Source of the DNA: PALSA-607 sp036510735
GTDB taxonomy: Bacteria; Actinomycetota; Actinomycetes; Acidothermales; Acidothermaceae
Reading direction: 5' to 3'
Assembly: GCA_036510735.1 (NCBI GenBank)
Contig: DATCDK010000164.1
Location: 1-20,241 of the forward strand
DNA: 20,241 bases
Positions 7,532 through 15,200 of the stretch are shown piece after piece (position 1 is the first letter of the stretch; every line of letters starts with the position of its first letter). The notes beneath the pieces were generated by a model that was not told the origin of the DNA, searched no databases, and worked only from the letters and a program-made list of their open reading frames with translations. Position numbers and translations under genes: made by a program.

Positions 7532-7630
7532 ACTAAGGGTTTCCAACGGTAACCAACAACGTTCAATCACGCTGAGATGGCGCTCTCAAGGCGGTAGCGC
7601 GGGTTCGAATCCCGTCGGGCTACACGCAGA
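7532..7630 (+). repeat. Left att-like direct repeat with tRNA 3'-end-like sequence
   Basis: This 99-bp segment matches 18779-18878 with about 10 mismatches and one gap (about 89% identity, aligned by hand). It begins ACTAAGGGTTT and ends CTACACGCAGA. A 25-bp stretch at 7595-7619 is identical in both copies and contains GCGGGTTCGAATCCCGT, a T-stem and TTCGAAT loop as in tRNAs. No matching 5' half of a tRNA precedes it, so it is a fragment. The copy lacks one G of the acceptor-like CGGGGCTA. It marks the left boundary of the island. Confidence 0.85.
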
Positions 7631-7697
7631 ACCGCAGTTCAGCGCAGGTATGGCGCCTGTTGCGGGGCACCAAGGGAGGATGCCTTTCTTGCCCGTC

Positions 7698-7715
7698 GGC
7701 AACAGCTGGCAACAG
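7698..7715 (+). repeat. Paired GGCAACAG motif at the left island end
   Basis: GGCAACAG occurs at 7698-7705 and 7708-7715, a 10-bp period, about 80 bp inside the left core. A very similar pair lies near the right end (18704-18721). Paired short direct repeats flanking an att core resemble integrase arm-type sites. This is an inference, as no integrase is present to match. Confidence 0.4.
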
Positions 7716-7786
7716 CAGCTTCGACTGGTTCGGCAAGTTAGAGGTGCGTGCGGGCGGCCTCCTGGGGAGTAAGCAAGGTGCTCTCA

Positions 7787-7939
7787 TTACGGGCAGGTAC
7801 TGTTGAGGTAACCGAAACGGACATGTCGAGCAAGGAATTTTGACTTGATGGAAACCGCGACTTCGTGCTGCTCGTGTTGTTTCAGTGCGGAAGCGCTATT
7901 GTCGCGGCCTCGCAGGACTCGGCGCCGCTGGCGGGTCAT
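7787..7939 (-). CDS. Possible 50-aa ORF coupled to the DUF4143 ATPase gene
   Basis: The ATG at 7939-7937 overlaps the stop of the upstream ATPase gene as ATGA, the same junction seen between the jet genes. It would encode 50 residues, starting MTRQRRRVLRGRD, strongly basic and ending in TCP. I recognise no family. The overlap is the only support; the frame is short and could be chance. It lies at the left island edge, and the 150 bp beyond it towards the repeat hold no gene. Confidence 0.3.
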   Translation of the reverse strand: MTRQRRRVLRGRDNSASALKQHEQHEVAVSIKSKFLARHVRFGYLNSTCP

Positions 7940-9192
7940 GGTCCGAGCGCTGCTATCGGCACTACGAGTACACCGTCGGGTCGCCGGTATGCAGGTGAGC
8001 GAGTGGTGATCACTGCTGAGAACGCCGGCTCGCCGACTTTGCTTGTGTCGACCTTCTCGAGAAATCGCAGCAACGAGATGGCAGCGTTGTCCACGTCGTC
8101 GGGATTCATCTTCACCTCGACTGCGGCCCAGCGTCCGTCCTCCAGCGTCAGCACGAGGTCGACTTCGTGGCCGTTGTTGTCCCGCCAGTGGTTCAGGGTG
8201 CCACCCAAGGGCTGGGCGTAGATGCCCAGATCTCTGACAACCATCCCCTCGAAGTGAAATCCCGTGGCGCCCAGGTCTGCCAGCAGTTGCCGCGGCCCGG
8301 TGCCGAGCGCGGCCACACCCAGCGACGGGTCGACCATGTATCGCGTCGGTGACTTCCGCAGTGGAGTACTCGACCGCATGTGCGGTGCCCACGCCGGAAT
8401 GTCCTCGACAACCATCAGGCGGTTCAACGTCTTCAGATAGGCAGCAACCGTGTCTCGGTCGGCCGGCCCGCCAGCGCCACCAACATCCTTCGCCAGAGAC
8501 TGCACACTCATCTCGGTGCCGACACCGCGACCAAGCGCGGTCAAGAGCTTGCGGACCTGCTGTGGGTCTCGCCTGACACCTAGACTCTGGACATCGACCT
8601 CGACCAGATTGCGCAGGTAGTCACGCAGCCACTGCTGTGCGTCGGCGACGCCGGCGCCGACGAGATCGGGCCAGCCCCCGACCACGATCTGGTCGACCAA
8701 CTCCGGGACGCTGAGACCAGGATCCAACGCGGCTGGAATGCCACCCGCGAACAAGTCGGCGAGCGACACAGACCCGGCTGAGTATCCGGCCTCATGCAGG
8801 CTCATCGGACGCATCCGCAGCGTCGAGATCCGCCCCGCCCCGGAGTGACGTCGGGTTGCATCATTCGGCGTGGCAGATCCGGTGAGGACGAACTGGCCAC
8901 GCTGCGGCGAACGATCGTCTACTGCGCGGCGCACCAGATCCCACAGCGCTGGCACGATCTGCCACTCGTCGAACAGAATCGGGATCTGTTGTCCGAACAG
9001 GACCTCCGGAGCAGCCGCGACCAATGCCCGCGCGCCAGCATCGACATCAAGACGGACGACGCTGCCTGCTACCTGCATCGCCGTCGCTGTCTTTCCGCAC
9101 GCCTTCGGGCCCTCGATCAGCACTGCCCCAGCCGATGACATCCTGGCTGCCAGCTCGCCGTCAGCAACGCGCGGCAGATACGGTCGCGCCAC
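7936..9192 (-). CDS. AAA ATPase with DUF4143 and PD-(D/E)XK-like C-terminus
   Basis: 418 aa, starting at GTG 9192-9190 behind an AGGGGAGG-like ribosome binding site near 9198-9205. N-terminal P-loop: GPKACGKT (28-35) is Walker A, ILFDEWQ with Asp75/Glu76 is Walker B, and FVLTGSATP (101-109) is the sensor strand, as in AAA_14 ATPases. The middle is the winged-helix DUF4143 region, with ALGRGVGTEMSVQSLAKDVG and the YLKTLNRLMVVEDIPAW segment. The C-terminus has GFHFEGMVVRDL (Glu315), HEVDLVL (Asp345) and AVEVK (Glu359, Lys361), a spacing that resembles a PD-(D/E)XK nuclease fold. Proteins of this class are common, often on mobile islands, and their function is poorly defined. It is divergent from jetA, sharing a 163-bp intergenic region with three iterated repeats, so it could bind those repeats or regulate the locus. 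Confidence 0.87.
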   Translation of the reverse strand: MARPYLPRVADGELAARMSSAGAVLIEGPKACGKTATAMQVAGSVVRLDVDAGARALVAAAPEVLFGQQIPILFDEWQIVPALWDLVRRAVDDRSPQRGQFVLTGSATPNDATRRHSGAGRISTLRMRPMSLHEAGYSAGSVSLADLFAGGIPAALDPGLSVPELVDQIVVGGWPDLVGAGVADAQQWLRDYLRNLVEVDVQSLGVRRDPQQVRKLLTALGRGVGTEMSVQSLAKDVGGAGGPADRDTVAAYLKTLNRLMVVEDIPAWAPHMRSSTPLRKSPTRYMVDPSLGVAALGTGPRQLLADLGATGFHFEGMVVRDLGIYAQPLGGTLNHWRDNNGHEVDLVLTLEDGRWAAVEVKMNPDDVDNAAISLLRFLEKVDTSKVGEPAFSAVITTRSPAYRRPDGVLVVPIAALGP

Positions 9193-9230
9193 ACCCGCCT
9201 CCCCTCAACAGGTGGATCTTATCTAGCTTG

Positions 9231-9287
9231 ACCGGCAAATCCTATAATTACTAACCGGCAAATCCTATTCCGTCTGACCGGCAACTC
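9231..9287 (+). repeat. Three 23-bp-period repeats in the ATPase/jetA divergent promoter
   Basis: ACCGGCAAATCCTAT is present exactly at 9231-9245 and 9254-9268, and a third shortened copy ACCGGCAACTC lies at 9277-9287. The starts are exactly 23 bp apart each time, just over two helical turns. On the minus strand the unit reads ATAGGATTTGCCGGT. Regular spacing in a divergent intergenic region indicates binding sites for a multimeric protein. Candidates encoded nearby are the DUF4143 ATPase or a winged-helix Jet subunit. Confidence 0.8.
9243..9248 (+). promoter_or_regulatory. Consensus -10 element for jetABCD
   Basis: TATAAT at 9243-9248 is a perfect -10 hexamer in an otherwise GC-rich region. 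The best -35 candidates at 17-18 bp spacing (9219-9225) are poor. The hexamer overlaps the first repeat at its 3' end, so a protein bound to the repeats would probably block this promoter. Transcription would begin near 9255, giving a 5' leader of about 100 nt before jetA. Confidence 0.45.
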
Positions 9288-9359
9288 GTGGCGGGGGCGA
9301 CGGTTGCCTGGCGAGCGCGGAGGACACCTCCCTGGTTCTCGCGAAGGTCCGCGAAATGA
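9288..9359 (+). other. Possible 23-codon leader ORF ending on the jetA start
   Basis: GTG 9288 opens a frame of 23 codons whose TGA (9357-9359) overlaps the jetA ATG at 9356 as ATGA. The peptide would be rich in Arg and Trp (AWRARRTPPW). No ribosome binding site precedes the GTG. It may be a coupling leader or a chance frame. Confidence 0.2.
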
Positions 9360-10972
9360 CGGCCGCCTTCCGCGCGTCTTTCGTCGGGATGCTCGGCTAC
9401 CGTCGTCCCGTGCCTGACTTCGACCGACCGACGTCCGTTGACCGAGCAAGGCTTGAGTCGCTGCGGTATGCCGTCAACGACGAAGCGGCCCAGTACATCG
9501 CCATCATGCGGCTATTCACCGCAGGTACGGCCGGGCTGCTTTCGGACCAAAGCGCGGCCGAGGTAGCGAGCCGCCTCGCGGAGATCGGCCTCGACCTTGA
9601 TGTCGACACGGTCGATGCTCGGCTGAGCTACCTCGTCGAGCACGGCAACCTGGCTCGCAGCCCTCGTGAGACCGAGGCACGCAGCGTCAAGGAATACCTC
9701 ACCAACAGGGCGCGCTATCAGCTCACCCAACGAGGTGAGCTGGTTCACCGCCAAGTCGAGCAGTTGCTCGCCTCGGCCGACGCAGCACGCGAAGTCTCGA
9801 GCGAGATGCTTGGGGGAATCCTCGAGGGTCTGCGCGGGCTGGCGCGTTACGACGACGCGGCCCTTGCAGCAGCGGAGCCCGATGTGGTCGCGCGCGAGAT
9901 CGGCACGTTGTTCGCCCAGTTCGAGCGGCTCGTCGAGTCGACCCGCGACTTCTATACGTACCTGTCGCAGGTGCTGGTCCGCTACGACCTCGGTCGCGCG
10001 GAGTTCCAGGCGTTCAAGACCGCGCTGCTTGACTACCTGCAGCGCTTCGTCGACGAGGTCGCCCGCAACATGCCGCAGATCGCTGACGAGCTGACCGACG
10101 TGCTGACCCGGGTGGAGTTCATCGTTGGCCGAGCCAACAGCGGGCAGCGGCTCGTCGGTATCGACGGCGCCGAGGCGCGGCGCGCCCGGGGGCTGGATGC
10201 AAGCGATTGGGCCGGTCTTCGTGCGTGGTTTCTCGGCGAACGCGGACGGCGCAGCGACGCCGAGGAGGTGCGCGCGCTCGCGACTCAGGCCATGCGTGCA
10301 CTGCTGGTCAATCTGCGGCGCATTGCTTCTACTGGTGAGCGCGAGGTCAGCCGTTACGACGACCTGCTCACTCTCGCGCGGTGGTTCGACCGTGCCGACG
10401 ACGTTACTTCCCACGCATTGTGGGCCGCCGCATTCGGGATGTATTCCTGCCGCCACTTGGGCTTTCCCGCCGGTCCCGACGGTTCCCACCCGGATCCGTT
10501 GCCGTCGACGGCGTCGTGGTGGCGGTCGCCGGTCGCCGATGTTCCGCTGGCGCTTCGCCTAACTGGCGATCGGACTATTCGCGGGCGCTCCCCGAAGCGT
10601 GCCGACTTCTCGGCTGCCAAGGCGGCCCGCCTGGCCGAACGCGAAGTGCTCGAACGCCGCCGCCGAGCCGCCCTGGCAGAGCTATTCGCGTTTCGAGGGG
10701 ATCTCGGCCGGGTCAAGATGTCGGACGACGCCCGAGGCGTCCTGCTCGATCTGTACAGCCGTGCGCTCGCCGATCGCGATGCGTCGGGCGCGCGAGACTC
10801 GTTCGTTGACGTGCCCGAAGTTGCGGCCACGCTGCAAGTGCGACACGAGCCCGGTCGGTCGACCGTCGTGGTAAGTCCGAGTGGTCGCTTGGAGATGGTG
10901 GACGTCATCCTCGCGGTCACCGACTCGCGCACCGGCGCAGCGATTGCGGAAACGAGTGAGGTCAGCGCATGA
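9356..10972 (+). CDS. jetA: Wadjet JetA, kleisin-like subunit (TIGR02677/DUF2397)
   Basis: 538 aa from ATG 9356, with GAAGG at 9343-9347; GTG 9410 is a possible later start without a ribosome site. The family hallmark is near the N-terminus: RYAVNDEAAQYIAIMRLF (37-54) in a winged-helix domain that continues through LVEHGNLARS. A long helical middle follows (ARDFYTYL-type and EVARNMPQIADELTDV segments), then a C-terminal winged-helix-like part. JetA is the kleisin that bridges the two heads of the SMC-like JetC and recruits JetB. The complex condenses or extrudes DNA and drives cleavage of small circular plasmids by JetD, as established for type I homologues. The stop overlaps jetB (ATGA, 10969-10972), so the two should be translated in fixed ratio. 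Confidence 0.9.
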   Translation: MTAAFRASFVGMLGYRRPVPDFDRPTSVDRARLESLRYAVNDEAAQYIAIMRLFTAGTAGLLSDQSAAEVASRLAEIGLDLDVDTVDARLSYLVEHGNLARSPRETEARSVKEYLTNRARYQLTQRGELVHRQVEQLLASADAAREVSSEMLGGILEGLRGLARYDDAALAAAEPDVVAREIGTLFAQFERLVESTRDFYTYLSQVLVRYDLGRAEFQAFKTALLDYLQRFVDEVARNMPQIADELTDVLTRVEFIVGRANSGQRLVGIDGAEARRARGLDASDWAGLRAWFLGERGRRSDAEEVRALATQAMRALLVNLRRIASTGEREVSRYDDLLTLARWFDRADDVTSHALWAAAFGMYSCRHLGFPAGPDGSHPDPLPSTASWWRSPVADVPLALRLTGDRTIRGRSPKRADFSAAKAARLAEREVLERRRRAALAELFAFRGDLGRVKMSDDARGVLLDLYSRALADRDASGARDSFVDVPEVAATLQVRHEPGRSTVVVSPSGRLEMVDVILAVTDSRTGAAIAETSEVSA

Positions 10973-12243
10973 GTATCGTCGGCCGCATCGAGCGGCCTGC
11001 CCCCGCGGATGATGTGCAGTCGGCGGCGGAGCGGCGTCAGGCCTCACGCGCCTTGCTACGGCGTCCCTTCTTGACGGACGACGGCAGCGGCGGCGCCGCG
11101 GACGAGTTGCGGCTGGTGCGGCGCCACCGCGCCGACCTGGAACGGTTGTTCGCCGAAGGTCTTGGCTATCGGCTTGTCGTCGAACCGCGCGCCGCGCGCC
11201 TGTTTAAAGCCGGCCTTGGTCGCGACGGCAGCCGTGCGTTGCGGCGAGGCAACGCAGCAGGCACAGCCTTCACACCTCGGGCGTACGCACTGCTTTGTCT
11301 CACTATTGCCGCGCTTACTCGCTGTAAGGAGCAGCTACTCATCGACGAGCTGGTCGCCGAAATCCGCTCGGCGATTGCTGACGCGGGTCTCGATGTCGAT
11401 CTCGACTCGCACAGCGATCGGCGCGCGTTGCACGCGGCGATCGTGGCGCTGATCGAGTTCGGAATTGTCGTCGAACGTGACGGCGATCTTGCGGGATGGG
11501 CAGACGATGCGCGCGTGCAATCTCTCCTCGACGTGCGCCGTGAACGGCTGCGGCTCCTTGTCGCGCGCTCGGTCACGAACGTCGAGACGTTCGACGAGTT
11601 GCTCGATGTCGCCGCGCTGCCTTCGGGCGCCGGTGGGGCACGGGTCGCCGTCCGGCGACAGCTGCTCGAATCACCCGTGTTGTCGTTGACCGACATGACC
11701 GACGACCAGCAGGAATGGTGGAGCCGCAACCGAAATCGCGAGCGCGAATGGTTCCGTGAACGGTTCGGGCTCGAACTCGAATTGCGCGCCGAGGGCGCTG
11801 CCGCAATCGACCCCGCAGAAGAACTCAGCGATAGCGATTTCCCTGGGCCTGGTTCGGCGCGACACGTTGCGCTGCTGCTGCTCGAACGACTCGTCGACAC
11901 CATGCGCTCCGCCGCGCTTGAAGCACCGGCGTCGTCGCGAGTTTGGCGGACAGTCGCGACAGCAGACCTCGACGCCGCGCTGGTAGCTGTCCATGCCGAC
12001 TACTCAGGTGCCCTGCGCCGTGCGTACAAGGATGACCTGGTGCTGCTCCGGCGCGACGCTCTCGACGTGTTGATATCGGCCGGGCTGATCGCGCGGTCGT
12101 CCGAGGGCTATGCCGTCCATGCGGCGGCGGCACGATACCGCGCCCGCACCACCCTTGCCGACGACGGCCCGAGTCACGAACGCTCCCTCTTCGCTGATTC
12201 CGCTCCGGATTCGGGCAACGCGTCGTTCGATGGCGAAGGCTGA
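10969..12243 (+). CDS. jetB: Wadjet JetB, KITE-like subunit (TIGR02678/DUF2398)
   Basis: 424 aa, ATG overlapping the jetA stop. The diagnostic N-terminal segment is LRLVRRHRADLERLFAEGLGYRLVVE (47-72; family 'fRLVrrH..eL..wF...lGwrL'), followed by RAARLFK and a winged-helix region FTPRAYALLCLTIAAL. EQLLIDELVAEIRSAI and ALIEFGIVV follow as a second winged helix. The WWSRNRNREREWFRERFGLELELRAEGAA segment (about 250-280) and a DVLISAGLI helix near the end are also typical. JetB is the KITE-type dimer partner of kleisin, analogous to MukE, and binds DNA in the clamp. The last 40 residues are acidic and low in complexity, perhaps unstructured. jetC begins 5 bp downstream. Confidence 0.9.
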   Translation: MSIVGRIERPAPADDVQSAAERRQASRALLRRPFLTDDGSGGAADELRLVRRHRADLERLFAEGLGYRLVVEPRAARLFKAGLGRDGSRALRRGNAAGTAFTPRAYALLCLTIAALTRCKEQLLIDELVAEIRSAIADAGLDVDLDSHSDRRALHAAIVALIEFGIVVERDGDLAGWADDARVQSLLDVRRERLRLLVARSVTNVETFDELLDVAALPSGAGGARVAVRRQLLESPVLSLTDMTDDQQEWWSRNRNREREWFRERFGLELELRAEGAAAIDPAEELSDSDFPGPGSARHVALLLLERLVDTMRSAALEAPASSRVWRTVATADLDAALVAVHADYSGALRRAYKDDLVLLRRDALDVLISAGLIARSSEGYAVHAAAARYRARTTLADDGPSHERSLFADSAPDSGNASFDGEG

Positions 12244-12248
12244 ATGCT

Positions 12249-15200
12249 ATGCGGTTGATGGCCGACGAGTTCGCGGTGATTGGCGACCCACATCGATTCA
12301 GGCTGCGACGCGCGGGAGTGCTCAACGTATGGCAGTACGACGAGCAGGTATTCGAGTTTGCTGACGGGCGGCTGCTGTTGCGGGGAGCCAACGGGGCAGG
12401 GAAATCCAAGACGCTGGAGATGCTGCTGCCGTTCGTCCTCGACGGCGACAAGTTGCATCTGACGGCGTCCGGCAGGCACCACACCAGTCTGCTCTGGCTG
12501 ATGCTCGAGGGCGCCGAATCCGAGGCCACGACCCGCACCGGCTACTTGTGGGTCGAGTTCGCCCGCAAGATCGACGAAGCGCAAGGGGAGCTCGCCGAAA
12601 AAGCTGACGAGGAGTTCTTCACCTGTGGCGTGGGAATTCGGGCGTCGCAGTCGAGCCGCTCTGCGACATCCTGGTATTTCACCTATCCCGGCAGGGTTGG
12701 CGACGACCTTGTGCTCGAAGACGAACTCGGCCCACTCGGTCGCGAACGCTGCCGCGCTGCGCTCGGTTCCGCAGGCGCGTTCTTCGACAGTGCGCGACAG
12801 TACAAGGAACACGTCGGTCGCCAGCTCTTCGGGCTCGACATTGCGCGCTACAACGAACTCTTACGCCTGCTCTACTGGTTGCGCCAACCGCAGATCGGCG
12901 AGGATATCGAACCAGGGCGGCTCGCTGACATTCTCGCTATCGCGTTGCCTGAACTAGACGAAGCTGCGGTGCGCTCGGTTGGTGATTCTCTCGACCAGCT
13001 TGCGGAATTCGGGGACGAACTCGACCGCCGCGCACGGGCTGCAGATGCGGTTTCCGGCTTCGCGGCTACGTACCGTAACTACGCGGCGGCGGTGGTGGCT
13101 GAGCGCGCCAGTGCCCTGCGTGCCGCCGATCGCGACCGCAGGCACGCTCGGCGCGCGCTTGAACACCTCCGTCGCGATCTCGACGGCATCGAGGTGGCAC
13201 TGACGCTCGCCGAGCGAGAAACCAGCAATGCGCGGCGTGAAAAGGATCAGGCCGACGATGCGATTCGCGGTCTCGAGGCCGGTCCTGAGGCGCGCAGTGA
13301 GCAGGTGATGTTGGAGAAAGACCGCCGCGCGCGTGAACTGCGCCAAGTCGCCGATCAAGCGGGGGTTCGCGCAACGTCCGACGACCAGCGACTGCGCGCG
13401 CGCAGCGCACGAGACGAGCAGCGGACCATTGACCTGCTCGGCGAGGTGGGTGTGATCGCTACCGGATCGCATGCGCTTGCCGCTGAACTCGTTCGCTGCG
13501 AGGTCGACACAACGTTCGCCGCCCCGGCTGAGCTCGGGCAGCCGCGTTTGCGTGAATCTGGTGATGCCGACACGATCGTTGGGGCGGTTCACGCGCTGAC
13601 GACGTCGCTGCGAGCAGCGACCGATGCGCTCGGCGCTCGGCTGGCTGCCGTTCACGTCGCCCGTGGCGCACTCGACGATGTCGAGCGGGCTGACACCGCC
13701 CGCGCTGCCGCGCAGCTAGTCGAGGAGGCGGCCGAGCAGCGGGAGGAAGCCGCCGCTCGTCGGCACGAGACTGCCTGCGCTGCCGCGACCGCGGCGGAAG
13801 AACACCTTCGTGCCGAACTTCGCCAATGGGCAACGCTTCCACTTCCCGCGCAGGTCCCCCTCCCCGATGTCGCGTTGCCCGACGAGTTCACCGATATCGC
13901 CCTTGACGAGTTGCCGGACATCGCCCGCGCCGCAGCGGCGCCAGGGATCGAGGCCGCACGCGCCGCCGAAATCGAGGCGGGCAGCGCGGCGGCGAGCGCG
14001 ACCACCAGGCTGGCCCAGCTCCACTCTCGCCGAGCCGCGGTCGAGGCGGAACAGGATCCCGCGCCCCCACCTCCTGCGCTGCCGCGGCGCACTCGCGACG
14101 AGACCGCGGTTCCGCTTTGGCGGCTCGTCGATTTCGCCGCCGGGGTGCCGCAACCCGAACGGGCGGCGATCGAAGCTGCGCTCGAATCGTCCGGGATACT
14201 CGACGCCGCAATCCGCCCTGACGGGTCGGTTCTCATAGCTGGCGAGTTCGACACCGTGCTGTCCCTCGGACCCGCGACGAGCGGCGGGCCGACGCTGGCC
14301 GACGTCCTGGCCGTCACGGTTGCCGAAGCGAGAATTCCCGCGGACGTTGTCGCGGGTGTGCTGCGGCGCGTCGCTGTGGTGGAACGGCTCGACGACGTTG
14401 CCGAGTTCGCCCACCCGTCGATCGCGAGAGACGGCGGCTGGTGTCTCGGTGTGCTCAGTGGTCGTGCTTCCAAATCTGTGCCGCAGTATGTCGGCGCGAG
14501 TGCGCGTGCCGCGGAACGCGAACGCCGACTAACCGAGATTCACGACGAGATCGCGCGCACCACGGTTGCGCTTGAGACCGCACTACGCCACGGCCAAGCC
14601 GCGGCTGCGCAACGGATCGCGCTCGAAACCTGGCTCCAGCAGATGCCCTTGTCGACTGCCCTACGTGAGGCCTGGACCAAACTCGCCGCGGCGTCCGATG
14701 ACCTTCAACGGGCGTTGGCCGAGGCAAACGTCGCGCGTGCCGACGCCGCACGAGCACGATCGGTGCTGGCCGAATTGCGGCATGCCCTTGACGACCTGGC
14801 CCGGGCGAACGCCTTGCCCACCGACCGAACGGGCCTCGACGCCCGTGCCGAGCAGTTGAATCAGCTGACGAGACAGCTTGAGCGGTTGGCCGCGAACGCG
14901 AGCCGGCTGCCAGCGGCGCTGGCGGGATGGCGCGACGACTTCGCCAGCCGCCAGGTCGACTCGCTCGCCGCACAGCAGACCGCACGCCACGCCGAGGAGG
15001 CCCAGAGTCGCGCGGCTGACGCGGAAGCCGAACTCGCGTTGCTACTCCAGGCCGTCGGTGATGACGTCGCCGCCCTGCGCCAAAAGCTTGTGGTGCAGCG
15101 AAATCTTGCGGCCGACGCGCAGGCAAGGGCCGATGCGGCCGACCGCGTGATCCGGGAGTTGCGGGAGAAGCGTGGCGCGGCGACGTCCGGTCTCGAGGTA

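Noticed and set aside
9231..9268. CRISPR-like array from the regular repeats near 9231
   Set aside because: The units are only 15 bp with 8-bp gaps, number three, and no cas genes are present; they fit protein-binding iterons.
9239..9284. Minus-strand -35/-10 promoter formed by TTGCCG and TAGGAT within the repeats
   Set aside because: Each TTGCCG is only 11 bp from the nearest TAGGAT, which is too short for a sigma-70-type promoter.
13652..14473. Minus-strand Ser/Ala-rich frame of 273 codons inside jetC
   Set aside because: It is a high-GC shadow of the coiled-coil and hinge region, with low-complexity composition and no known motif.
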